From the NCBI RefSeq assembly GCF_003144195.1, contig NW_020289997.1, positions 186,001 to 250,000 of the forward strand: a stretch of 64,000 bases of DNA, given 5' to 3'. How positions within the stretch are numbered: the first letter of the stretch is position 1; each line of letters begins with the position of its first letter. The notes beneath the pieces were generated by a model. The model was given only the letters and a program-made list of their open reading frames with translations. It did not search any database and was not told where the DNA came from. Shown one piece after another: positions 25,653 through 36,691 of the stretch. The DNA is from Ceraceosorus guamensis. Its lineage: Eukaryota > Basidiomycota > Exobasidiomycetes > Ceraceosorales > Ceraceosoraceae. Made by a program: the position numbers and the translations under genes.

Positions 25653-28429
25653 CTACTTGGGCGTGATGAGAAATCTGACATCCTCATTGACTGCTTCTCT
25701 TAGGACCTCGACGTGTACCTGAGTCTCCACACTGTCGAGCCACTCGTCCGATCCTGCTAGATCCTCATCTCTGCGGTGCTGAGCAGATTGATTTGCGCTG
25801 GATCCCACGAGCAGAGCCTCCAAATCTATACTGCCCAGAAGGCTAAAGATCGTCTTGATGTCCGGCGCTGGAGCGGTACCTCCGGAAGGGCTCGTTTTGG
25901 GTGTTGTTGCGATAGGCGTGCTATTTGCGCTGCTAGTGCCGGTCTCTCCGCCTAAGTTCTTCGAGGGAGAAGCGAGACCGATCGCTGCTCCCAGACCTCT
26001 CAAGCTTGCGAGTCCCGTCGATGTTGCCCCTCCTCGCATCTTAGATTGTCCCCATTCTTCCACGCGCGCTTCGACGGCCAGAAGCACGCGCTCTACAATC
26101 TTCCACCCTGGAACGCGAGCATGGAGCCTAGGATCGTGCGGCACGACCACGTTCGAGCCCAACGCGGACGTGTCAAAGTAGCCCGCATTATCCACACCGT
26201 TGCTATGAGACGAAGGCGACGTGATTGGCGAACTCTGAGGGCTCAAAGCGGCAACTGAAGCCCCACCATCTATCAGAGCCACAAGTTTCCTAATGGCGAG
26301 ACTAGACCGCACGACTTCGTACAGAAGCTGCTGCACTTCTTTTGGAGAGGGCAAGTACTCGTCAGAGCGCAGCAACGCCAATGCCAAAGTCGCAATGACC
26401 TGTGTGCCATGGAATGGCGAGGATCAGCAACAGTGATTCGCGCCTCAGATCACTCGCTGATGACTCACACTCTTTCCAATCTCTTTACAATCTCCGCTTC
26501 TCAATTCTGCGTATCTGCCCTGAGTAAAGCTTGCCAATCCCAGCATTGCCCGCCAAGCTTCTGTCCAATGGTAATGTATGCGAGCGCGGCGACCAGCCAG
26601 CAAAGCAATGCTCGCGCGTAGCAGTCTCAGCGCAAGTCTAGAGGGGTCAGGCACAGACAAAGTTGGGGTTGGATGAGCTGACCGCCGAAAGTCAATCAAC
26701 TTTGGCAGACTACCTACAAGTGTCCTGTAGTATCTAATTTCCTGCTCAGGTTGTGTCTCAGAAAGAGCACAGCAGCGTCTAAAGTCGGCTGGATCAACCT
26801 GTCTCTTGGGACCACTGGCATTGGCAAAGGAGGCGGCTTCTGCCGACAAACTCGAATCCTATTGGCTATGAGGCTCGCATCTCGCTCTTGCAGCAATGCG
26901 ACCGTGCCCGAAGCTTGATCAGCCGCGAAAGCGATCAGAAGCAAAAGGCCCACGTGCGCATACGCTCGTCCCCTCTTGGAGGAAGCGCTGTGAGAAGCTA
27001 GATAGGTGGAGAGCGAGAGTAAAGAAAACGACAATTGAGGATTACCAAGCTTTGCGGCGCCGTCGCTGCTATCAGCTTCTGTTGTGTTTGGTTGCGCATT
27101 GTCGCGCAACAAGACGTCAACAAAGAGCGGATTCGAGCGCGCCAAAAGTAGCACGGGCAGTAGTATCGCGATAGGCGCCGGCGGTCTACAAAGGGCACCT
27201 CAAGATGTCAATTGGCTCTCCATCTGATCAACTTCAGGCTTCACTACCGACTCACAAATGGCCAAAGTCGCCCTCCTTTGTTCTACCCTTCTCGCCAGTG
27301 GGACCGGATGTGACGGGCACAAGCCACTTCAAGCTTGCAACGCCGACCATACTGCTCGCAAAGGATGGTGCCGAGTCGTCCAGTTGCTCCACGTAAGCTG
27401 CAACTGCATCGCCAGCACAAGCAGCAGCAGCATTTCTGATGGCGATCATACACTCCTCGTCCACCCAATCTCTCATCCTACGTGCATATGCATGTGCTCC
27501 TGAGCCGCTTCCTCCGCTCAAACCACTGCCTCCTGAGGAGAGTCCGAGTGAGGCTAAAAGACCCAAGAGGATGGCAGCGTCGTAGACATCACCAAGAGAA
27601 GTGTTTCGGCTGAGATAGGAGGAACAAGAAGCGTACAGGTCACGCTTCCCCGCGAAATACGCTGCTAACGATGTGGAGCCGACGTGTGACAGCCAGAGGA
27701 TGGCAAGCTGCAGAACTCTTCGCTGTTGCTGCGCATCGACCTGCGCGCTGGATAAGGCATCCGGACGCACTTGACGTTTGCGCTTGCCTGGCTCTTGGAG
27801 AGCATCGTCGATGGCGTTGACTAACAGACCAAATTCGTTGTCGGCTTCGTCCATTCCTCCAGCGAGGACGTGGATGACGTCGAACGCATAATTTGAAAAG
27901 CGTTTGGAGAGGATCGCACCAGAGATACCGTGCAGCATCTGCGTGGAGGCGGCTTCGCGCTTGAGTCCAGCGCCGTCGCATACAGTGGAGACTGCTCGAC
28001 GCTCACCTCGACTGCGTTGCTGCTCCTCGTCGCATCTCCCTCTCTCCACACCCTACTAGCCTCTCTCCACAAGCTGCCAATATTGTCTCGCACAACGGCA
28101 TCAGTCCCGGTTGAAGACAGAAGGGCTCTCGCACTGATCGGATTCAACAGCTCGCTAAGCGTAGCTTGTTCGACGGGCAAACAAAGGAGATCCAAAAAGT
28201 ATCTCTGTCGAGGGCCAGAGGGTGCCTTGCCAGAGGCTTTGCCAGATGATGAAGCCAAGTCGCTGGCTGATGATGCTCGGCGTGACGAGCCTAGCGATCC
28301 TGTACCTTCGCTGCGAATCTCCCAAGGCTGCTCACCGGCTGCTAGAGATGCAATGCTGGCGTAAAACTTTGTACGAAGCTTGGGCCGCCCAGCAAACCCC
28401 GGTGTGCTCTCCTTCCGCGCGCGGGACAT
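25653..28429 (-). CDS. ARMH3-like armadillo/helical protein (DUF1741 family)
   Basis: Minus-strand exons 28429-28007, 27938-27256, 27185-26718, 26637-26469, 26399-25653 give about 829 residues. The human relative ARMH3 (C10orf76) is a Golgi-associated helical protein linked to PI4KB and GBF1; the role of fungal members is not established. Recognisable family phrases: RPKLRTKFYASIASLAAGEQ near the start, AILSKRFSNYAFDVIHVLAG, TSLAAYFAGKRDLYA, RIRVCRQKPPPLP, LRHNLSRKL, YHWTEAWRAMLGL and VQQLLYEVVRSS. The protein is helix-rich with a Ser/Ala-rich low-complexity insert in the last exon. The first intron could end at either of two in-frame acceptors (47 or 68 nt); the 68-nt version has the better acceptor (CACGCAG). 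Other introns are 69-80 nt. No signal peptide or membrane segment. Confidence 0.8.
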
Positions 28430-29238
28430 GGCTGCAGGCGTTTAAGGCGAGAAGCTAGAATACCTGGAATGCCGATTAGCGATGTCGCTTGAGTTCTGTG
28501 GTATCTTTGCTGCGTCCAGGCACCCGTCTTGCACACCTTTACAGGAAGCCGCAATCGTGAATGTGAATCATGGACGATCACGGATCGTGAACGTGAATGA
28601 AGTAACGAGTTGCTCGGTCGCGCAGTAGGGCCGGAAGAGCAAGGTACGTTCCACACGTGCATGCTGCGTCACGTGACTGTTGCGCTAGCGCATGATCTTT
28701 CGTGCGAGGAAACATGCTGCTGGCGGGCAATTCGCGACGCTTGAGGACCTCACACGATCGTGGATCACGTGAACCAAGAATGCACGCAAATTCACCGAGC
28801 AGCAGCAGGATCAGCCCCGCGCACTGCGAGTCTATAATATACTCATTAAGATTCAAGAGCATCAGCGACGCGCCATGCGCGGCGAAGGCACGCGGAGATC
28901 GAGGGGAATCGGACAAAGCTGCTGATGTGCTGGGCATCATCAGCAGGAGTCTGCTGAGGAGGAGGTCGCTGTTGAGAAGAGCGTGAGTGGGTCGCGGGTC
29001 ATCACCTCGTCTCATCGCCTACACCATCCTCCGCTCTCGCATTCGAGATTTGTCGGCTCAGAGGAGAAAGCGCTCACCGATCACAACAAATCAGAACGTC
29101 TTGCGAACACACATCAGCTTTGTATTCCCAGCACCGACCGCTCAAACGCGTAAAGCTTAACCCTGTCGCATCGACATCTGAAACCCAATGGTTGCATGAT
29201 ACTACCTCTCGCTGCTCCGTCTTGCGATACATGCAATA
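28430..29238. other. divergent promoter region
   Basis: About 0.8 kb between the divergent ARMH3-like and Rxt2-like genes. It contains a cluster of GTGAATC/GATCACGGATCGTGA words at 28551-28600 and a CACGTG site (28764-28769). No gene is seen. Confidence 0.5.
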
Positions 29239-32200
29239 ATGGACATCGATCAACCTGCCGCAGGCTCGGGAGATGCTCAGCCGGCCATTGAGGAGTCTTC
29301 CGCTGTGGACCCATCCGCTCCGTCAGCGGAAGGAGCCGTCGATACTTCACTCAAACAAACCTTTGCCGTCACAAGAGATCTTGATACTTCCGAGCATGCT
29401 CGGCCAAGCATCGACGACATCCTTGCCAATACCGTAGGCGCTCCTATGGATGTCGACAACACGGATTTGAATCCTTCAGGCGTCGCTGCCAGCCTCGATC
29501 TTCTTCCCTCTTCAGCCGCTCCCTCAGCAGACTCAGCTGTGGACCTTGCTTTGGGACTTCCTCCACCGGATGAAGCAGAATCACAGTTGGAGCCCGTCGA
29601 CTCTTCATCGGCGCCCTTGAGCTCTACCGAGATCGATACATTGCTGCAAGCGCCTGTCGCGATTGGTGCAGAGCAATCCTCCACGCAGGAAGCCGCGCCA
29701 GTGCCATCCGCCGAATCATCAGACCAAACGACTGCCGATATCCCGGCAGCAATGACCGAGATCCCGGAGAGCGTGCCTGTGTCAGAAATGGGCTCGCTGC
29801 AGACCTCTTTGATCGGATCCAGTGCGAGTGCTGTGGCTGCTGCTACTGCTGCGCTTTCGAGTGGCACCTCGTCGGGCCTGCCCAGCACCGCACCTGGCGG
29901 CGCACCCTCGCAGGAGGTAGACGATAACACAAAAGCTGCACTGGCGACCAGAACGACCACCAGCGAAGCTGCTGTTGCATCTTCGCAGTCAGGGGTGGAC
30001 GTGACTGCTCCCACTGTCGAGCCGAAGGGGGACGCCCCAACGCCTGACAAGAGTCTTTCAGCTGCACCTGCCGAAGACGAACCTGCATCAGAAAACGTTC
30101 CATCCTTGCCCATCGCCGAGCGACTTCCTCTGATGGATGGCGCTTTCGGTCCCGATAAGACCGTGTCGCCTGGCGAGTCGGACAGCTTCGGCCAAGCACT
30201 ATCGCCCACTTCGCACGCCGTTCCTGCCGCAACAGAGCAGACCTTGCAGGCGCAACCGCAAGCGGAAGTTCAGGAGCCAGAGAAGCCTACTGAGGCAGCC
30301 GCCGGACAGACTGAGTCAGACATCACTGCTGCGCGCGTCGCTGCGGAGGCACCGAAGTTGCCAACGCCGCCTCTCACGGCTAGCTCTGACAGCGGACAGA
30401 AGGCTGAAGGATTGAGCCACGATGCACAGACGCAAGCTACTTCGCGTGAGTCGGAGGCAGCGTCACAAGTTCCACGGGCAGGCGCAGGAGGAGGCGCAGC
30501 TACTGCTCAGCCTGCGAAGGCCTTGTCTCCGACCGAGTCGTCGCAAGGACAAAGACCGTCCGGTTCCAGAGCCAACAGCACGTCTGCTACAGCTTCCGTG
30601 CCTGCAGGCACTGCGACAGGCTCGACGCTAGTGGTGCCAAAGGCATCTCCAGGCCGCATCACTCGCTCACAATCGCCGCGAACGCCGCTCACTGCTCTGC
30701 CTGAGGTGCAAGACGCTCGCGTTGAATCGGCACAGAATGGAGAAGACGGCATCCAGGATGGTGCCATTCAGGCATCCACGAATGCAACAGGGAAAGGTGC
30801 GAGCCCAGTCGCAGAAAGCCATTTAGACGGCGATCGCCATGGAATGCCCTTTGAGAGGGCAAGAACAGCGACAGGCCAAGAGCCAAGTCCCAATGGCACG
30901 TATGGACCAGATGATAGACTCGCCGCTGCCGGACCCTCGAAGCCCTTACGATCTGGGTCACCGACCCAATCAAAGGCAGGGCACAGTTCTAGTACCCCGT
31001 CGACCTCCACAGAAGCTGTCGAATCACGGTCCACGAGACCAGATCGACCACTGTCTCCTCCACCTCCTCAACAAGCGCAGCATTTGCAGCAGCCTACCGC
31101 TGCCAGTCAGGCCCATGCACGAGCCGCTTCGCGCCCGCCAACGAAACAAAGCTCTGTTGGAGCACTGCCAAATCCACCGATGGGGTCAGGAAATGGTCCG
31201 CCCCAGAATCAGGCTCCCACCGTGGACCAAGTGCGCGCTGCAGGGCTGGAAAGAGAGCGAATCGAACGTGCGGAGCGCGAGAGGAGAGAACAAGAGGCGC
31301 AGGATAGACAAAGAAGAGAGAGAGATGAAGTTGCGGCACAGGAAAACGAGGATAGACTGACCTGGCTGTGAGTACGGTCCCCAAGCAACTCGAGCGGCCC
31401 TTGACTCGCTGCGATGCTCATTCGCTCCACTTTAATCGTTAGGTCCTTGCCATCGAACGATCATCCGACATACTATTCCGATACCTCGGAGGCGTCGTCC
31501 TCTCGATTGTCTTCGCCAGAGCTCAGCCAGCATCCTCTGCCCTACTCCGCGAAAGGTCTAGCTCCGTGGCTAGGCCCGCAGGTGCCGTACTCGTCTGCTA
31601 TTGACGCCTCGCGAATGGCCAAAAGACCGCGCCACGCTCTTCGGACTAACAATGTTCATGATGAGGAGGCGAGCGAGTCGGGCGTGCTGGACGATGACGG
31701 TCCGGAAGAGTACCATCCAGCTTCGCACGACCCGGAAGCGTTCCAGGGTCGTCTAAATAGCACAGGCAATCGAGGCAATAAGCTCAAGCGAAGAGATGGC
31801 GTGAGGTGGATTCGGCGTGGAAAGCTTGGAGGCTGGACCGAAGCGCGGGGGGAGAAAGAGGTGAGTACAATTCATACCCCGGTGGACGACAGCGGCGGCA
31901 TTGGTGGCGAGAGCGCTTGCTAACTCGGCCTCTCCGGCCTTGGGATCCTGCAGGTCAACGATAGGGTGCGACTGAGGATGGCTGCTCTGCAGCGAGCTGG
32001 CATCCAATCTCTATTGAAGGCGGCACCTTATCCTCACCTGTCATTGCCTGTTCCTTCAGCTGAGGAGCGCCTCGATGCTGCACTACGACGGGGCCATCTT
32101 GACCATGGAGGAGCTTTGAAGCCCGAGCTGCTCACGTCTACTGCTCTTGCACCTACACTGCTGCGGCCCATCAGCACGCCTCGCGCTTTGCTTTCAAGTC

Positions 32201-33036
32201 ACACTTTGCGGCACACTTTCAGAAACCCACACATCGCAGCGCTTAGCAAGACGGCGCTTGATCTCAGGGAAAGCGAAGGGACTCTCGGTCGGGCGCTCGG
32301 GAGATGCTTTGCCGACATGGAACGCTCCGTTCTCCCAGACAGTATGAGGCCGTCAGACATGCCACCTGACAGCTTACAGATGCTTCCCTACAACCCGCCC
32401 TTCCTCTACGTGGACACTAGAGGCGGCCCATTCACTCATCGCGCCATCGATGCGGACGCTATTGGAGCGGACGGCACCAATCTGACTGCGGATGAGCTCA
32501 ATCCCAGCTTCGAAAGGCTCGACCCTCTCTTCGTCACGTCAAATGGACTTCCAATTCCTCTAGGATCAGACCCCAACACTATTCAGCCGAATGGGGTGCC
32601 GCACGAAGAAAATGATCAGTCCGGCCTTCCGCCACCTGCTCAAGCTGTTCTGAGCCCAATTCAGCAAAGGGATGTGGTACGTGCCGCTCTCGACTGCTTG
32701 CACGAGCTGGCTACCGATAGCAGAGAGTACGTCGAGAGGCTGGACGAGGTGAGAGCTCGACTTGCTGCTGTCAAGCGCGAGCGAACCCGAGTCTGGCAAG
32801 CATTGCGTCGTTGGGCTTTGGACAAGGAAGAAGAAACGACCACGGCCGATGAGGCAACCGCGAACGACGCTTCTGGAACCGGAGAGAAGCACTCATCAAC
32901 ACTCAACGAACACGCTTCCAACCAAGTCTCGACTGCAAGAGGCAATCAGCGGGCGGCAGCCAAGGACAAGTCTACTTCATCTGCAGCAAATGCTAGTGGT
33001 TCTACGAGAAAGAAGGCGAGGACCGCTGCTTCTTGA
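29239..33036 (+). CDS. Rxt2-like nuclear protein (possible Rpd3L histone deacetylase subunit)
   Basis: Exons 29239-31367, 31443-31860, 31954-33036 encode 1209 residues. Residues 1-680 are disordered, rich in Ala, Ser, Pro and Glu, and end in a charged helix (LERERIERAERERREQEA). The second half holds NRGNKLKRRDGVRWIRRGKL across to RLRMAALQRAGIQSLL, then a block LLRPISTPRALLSSHTLRHT followed by HIAALSKTALDLRESEGTLG. This order (GNKL-basic, RGKL, short helix, 'L.P.STP..L..H' and a terminal helix) resembles the RXT2-like N-terminal family of Rpd3L subunits, from memory. The C terminus has a coiled-coil-prone segment (YVERLDEVRARLAAVKRERT) and a basic tail STRKKARTAAS. Both introns (75 and 93 nt) preserve the frame. 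The gene is firm; the family name is tentative. Confidence 0.6.
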
Positions 33037-33241
33037 GCAAGCCTTTCCTTGCTCTGTACAAATACGCCTTCTTAGCTCCACAACAACATTCACCTTGCAA
33101 CTTGCGCAACTTGAAAATGATGCAACTTCGCACGCTGTGACCAATCAACCTTTCGAGCATGCCACCAGGTGATACAAAAAATGTGCAAATGTAATGCGTT
33201 GCGCGTGCTATACCGAATGACTTGATGCCGATCAGGTGCTA
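33037..33241. terminator. short convergent 3' region
   Basis: Only 205 nt separate the stops of the Rxt2-like gene (+) and the PPR-like gene (-), so their 3' UTRs probably overlap. Confidence 0.45.
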
Positions 33242-36200
33242 TTACACTTCGTCCTTCTTAACTGTGACCTGGTTTGCTTTGCGTAGCGCGCGCGCAATGG
33301 TCGCCGCCTTGCCGTCACGAGCCTTCTTCTCGAGCCGCTGCTGATGCATTCTTCGAGCGACGGCATCGTGCGCAGGTAGCGTTCTGTACCGCTTGTCAAC
33401 CCGAAACGCGCTGCCAACATGATGATCCGTCTTTGGCGATGGCACTCCCAGAGGTAACAAATGCTGGAAAGCCAGAGGGATGGGTACACCACACTCGGCC
33501 ATGTCGCATAGAACTAGAAGCAGCATAGGGTGGTCTGACGCTGAGTCGAAACTTTCCGCGACGCGATCCTTTAGCTTCTCGGCGACTTCTGCTGGCGTGG
33601 GTATGCTAGAAACATCCTCTAGCCCTTCGCCGAGGGGAGGTCCGACAGCTGCACTCCGGGTATCAGACGTCCTTCCTCTTGTCCCACGCCTGCTGAGAAA
33701 GAGTCCAGTGCTGGCGTGGAATTTGGCGCGGCGGACCCGCATATCGCGTCGCCTGCCAAAAATGTCTAGCAGCGCATCGAAAAAGAGTCCATCCGGACGC
33801 GTCGTAATTTCGCGGGGCGACGAGGCGACTCGGGGTGCACTGTCTGTCCATTGTCCGAGTTGCCACTCTTGCCGAAGCGCCAGATACTCGCTCTTAGCAA
33901 CTCGCCGAGCCATGAACGCTCTCGGAATTTGCCTGCGCAGAGCATATATTCCCCAGCCGACTGGGAAACATTTCCTTCGTCTTCGCCTCATCTGAAGACT
34001 GCGGGATAAGTCTGGTACCGCACGCGACTTGCTCGTCGTGCGGGAAGCGAGAGGTAGCAGCCCGTAGGCCTTGCCCTTTCTCCCAGGCCAAGCTACGGAT
34101 CCCAATTTTCTGTCACTCGATCCGCGCTGCTGCATCGGTCTCGGCGTGGCCGCACGCATGCCCAGTCGCGCCTCGAGCCTCGTGTACGCTTTCAGGCGAC
34201 TTGAGCGGAGGGGTCGTCGCACAAGTCTCAGTCCAATCCGAGCTTCCCGAGCATATGTCCGAAATATAGAAGTGGCAGCTTCGATGGGCACGTGCCAAGC
34301 AGTCAGCCCTCTCGCAGCATTGGGCGTTAAAAACGTGTGAGCACCTGTGCGCTGTGCAAGAGCTAGCTCTGATCGAGAACGGGCGGATGTCTGCTTCATC
34401 AAGCGCCACACCCGTTCGGCGAGTCCAACGCGTCCAGTCTTGACACACAAGTTGAGAAAGGTGCTCAAGACACGAGGATGAAGCTCCGGAGCTCCGACCG
34501 GCGGCGGATCTTGTCGTTGGGAGGGCGTGAGTATCACGCCCTTTGGTGCTCTCACGGTCCTGGGCAGACGTCTCGGAGGTCGCAGATGCAGAAAGGGATA
34601 GATGGCGCGAAAGATCGATGCTGGCTGTGCACCAGGCAGATGCTGACGTGAAGATCCAGCAGAGCTGCGTCGATCAGTGGTCCGCGTAGGCACAAGGGAG
34701 CTCCTTCGCGCAGCGAGCGACTCTGCACTGGGTCTTCGCGTCCTGCCAGTGGCTGTCGCATGCGCCAGAATGGCAACCATGCGATAGGAATCGTTGGTGC
34801 GCATAGCTTCGACGAGCTGGTTGCTAAGATCGTATGCTGAGCTTACGCCTCCTTTGTGGGCATTGAAAGCCGCTCCTCCCGTTTCAATTACCTTGCCGAA
34901 GCCCGGTGTGGATGTCAACGGCCTTTCCTTCAGGTTGGTGGAGCGGCATGAGCGCTCCGTCACGTAGCCCTTCAGCATGCGCAACATTGCATTGCCGAGC
35001 CGTTTATTGCCGCGCAATGTCGCACGACGTAAAATCAAATTCGTGGTGACGCCATCCGGATTGATCCCGCGCGCCAGGCTCTGTCTCAGAAGCAGTTCTG
35101 CCGCCTTTCCGTCGTGTCCTGGACGTAAAAGATGGTGAAGCAGAGTGTTGAGACTGCTGACGTCTAGAGCGCGAAGATCGGACGATGTAGGGGAAACATT
35201 GAGGTGGTCGCTCGTGCTACTGGCCCCTACTGGTAGTATTGGGGCGGAGTGCTTAGCAGCAAGAGATGCGAGAATCGCACTCGCTCGTATTGCAGGCTCG
35301 CCTGAAGCGTCTGCTAGCTTCGATAGACGTCGCAACAGAACTGCGGGTGGCAAGCGTTCTGCACTTCCGAAACGATGAGTAGACGGGCCCGCACTGAGTG
35401 GCAAGAGACCATCACGAAGCATTTGACCCAACAGCAGCAGAGCCTCCGCTCGATCTAATTCCACCCCAGGCCAACTTCCGTTCGCTCCCGGGGAAGGTGT
35501 TGGCGAGATTGCATCGCGCATGTCGATCAGCAGTCGCGGAGGCAGCCGCGTGCCGGGCGATGCTTGCTGATCTAGAGCGCGACGCTCGCTCCGAGCGCTC
35601 ACCACAAGTGAGCGAAACGATCGGGCCGCTTTGGCGCACTGTCCATTCCTGAGCACTGCTCTAATGTAGTCGGCGCCAGCATGAAACTTGCCATCGAGAT
35701 GATCCAGCTCAAAATGAGCTGCGCTGATCGAGGGCCGAGCACCGCGATTCTTGGGGGTGTTGGGTTGATAGGGGAGGACGATGCAGAGGTCGAACATAAG
35801 AGTAGCTGCCTCTGTATGCTCGCGGGATGCGAAGCTAGGTCTGTAAGCTACCTTGCGCTGAGAGTCTATGTTGCGGCGACCCAATACATCAGATGGCAAA
35901 CGGCCGCTGAGGGCGAGCAGCGTCATTGCCGCAGCCTGGGGAAGGGCACCCAGCATGTCTGCTGATGCACGCTGTTTGCCCTTTTCCTCTGCGTGGAACT
36001 CGAGCATGGCTCCCTTTCCACCTTTTGCAGCCCCGAGGATTTCGGGACTGCCTCGTCGTACGTCCCATCTATCCTCGACAAAGCTGATCAGCCGTTCAGC
36101 AGCCAGCAGCGGCTCAGCTCGGGCAAGAGCTTCCCAAATCCTCTCCAACTCCGGGTCTGCGCTACAATGCGCGCTTGCAGCGTGGGAAATGTCGACGGTC

Positions 36201-36691
36201 ATGTGCTGTTCGAGGCTTTGAGAGCCCAAGCCCAAAGGGAGGGAAGTTGACAGCTTCGCCTCCTCGGTACGTATGCGGCCAGAGCCGAAGTAGTCGCTCG
36301 AGAAGGGAGATGCAGAACGACCGACTGAAGGGCCGAGCATTTCTTGAATTTCACTTGGGCACTGGGATCGTTGCGCTACGTCGTTAGAGTGCGAGTCTCC
36401 GAGAGCTGATTGGCGGCGGAAGTAGGCAGCTGGTAGCCTTGAAGAGCTAGAAGAAGGCCGCGCTCCTGGCGTGTCATCAGATGTCGCAATGTGAGGCCCT
36501 TTCGCTGCCCAGGCTGCCGAGCGGTGCCTAGCACCAGCCGTGCCAAAGGCCGAGAATGTGCTGCCGGAGCTGATAGGCTCCGCGCTGGGCTTGTCTGCAG
36601 CACCCGACGAGACCCTGAACACTTGACTCGCACCGGATGGAGCATTGAGCATCGAGGGGCGTAGAGTGCCACAGGCCAATCGTGAGCGCAT
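33242..36691 (-). CDS. probable mitochondrial PPR-type protein, intronless
   Basis: One uninterrupted frame of 1149 residues. The N terminus (MRSRLACGTLRPSMLNAPSG...) is rich in Arg, Ser and Ala with no acid for over 30 residues, fitting a mitochondrial presequence. Helical-hairpin stretches resemble pentatricopeptide repeats, for example SLNTLLHHLLRPGHDGKAAE and the following GINPDGVTTNLILRRATLRG, and later RVLSTFLNLCVKTGRVGLAE followed by RVWRLMKQTS. Fungal PPR proteins bind organellar RNA in processing or translation. Repeat number is not clear by eye, and long Ser/Arg-rich linkers separate the helices. Other helical-repeat families are possible. It is one of only two intronless genes in a window of otherwise intron-containing genes. 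Confidence 0.65.
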   Translation of the reverse strand: MRSRLACGTLRPSMLNAPSGASQVFRVSSGAADKPSAEPISSGSTFSAFGTAGARHRSAAWAAKGPHIATSDDTPGARPSSSSSRLPAAYFRRQSALGDSHSNDVAQRSQCPSEIQEMLGPSVGRSASPFSSDYFGSGRIRTEEAKLSTSLPLGLGSQSLEQHMTVDISHAASAHCSADPELERIWEALARAEPLLAAERLISFVEDRWDVRRGSPEILGAAKGGKGAMLEFHAEEKGKQRASADMLGALPQAAAMTLLALSGRLPSDVLGRRNIDSQRKVAYRPSFASREHTEAATLMFDLCIVLPYQPNTPKNRGARPSISAAHFELDHLDGKFHAGADYIRAVLRNGQCAKAARSFRSLVVSARSERRALDQQASPGTRLPPRLLIDMRDAISPTPSPGANGSWPGVELDRAEALLLLGQMLRDGLLPLSAGPSTHRFGSAERLPPAVLLRRLSKLADASGEPAIRASAILASLAAKHSAPILPVGASSTSDHLNVSPTSSDLRALDVSSLNTLLHHLLRPGHDGKAAELLLRQSLARGINPDGVTTNLILRRATLRGNKRLGNAMLRMLKGYVTERSCRSTNLKERPLTSTPGFGKVIETGGAAFNAHKGGVSSAYDLSNQLVEAMRTNDSYRMVAILAHATATGRTRRPSAESLAARRSSLVPTRTTDRRSSAGSSRQHLPGAQPASIFRAIYPFLHLRPPRRLPRTVRAPKGVILTPSQRQDPPPVGAPELHPRVLSTFLNLCVKTGRVGLAERVWRLMKQTSARSRSELALAQRTGAHTFLTPNAARGLTAWHVPIEAATSIFRTYAREARIGLRLVRRPLRSSRLKAYTRLEARLGMRAATPRPMQQRGSSDRKLGSVAWPGRKGKAYGLLPLASRTTSKSRAVPDLSRSLQMRRRRRKCFPVGWGIYALRRQIPRAFMARRVAKSEYLALRQEWQLGQWTDSAPRVASSPREITTRPDGLFFDALLDIFGRRRDMRVRRAKFHASTGLFLSRRGTRGRTSDTRSAAVGPPLGEGLEDVSSIPTPAEVAEKLKDRVAESFDSASDHPMLLLVLCDMAECGVPIPLAFQHLLPLGVPSPKTDHHVGSAFRVDKRYRTLPAHDAVARRMHQQRLEKKARDGKAATIARALRKANQVTVKKDEV

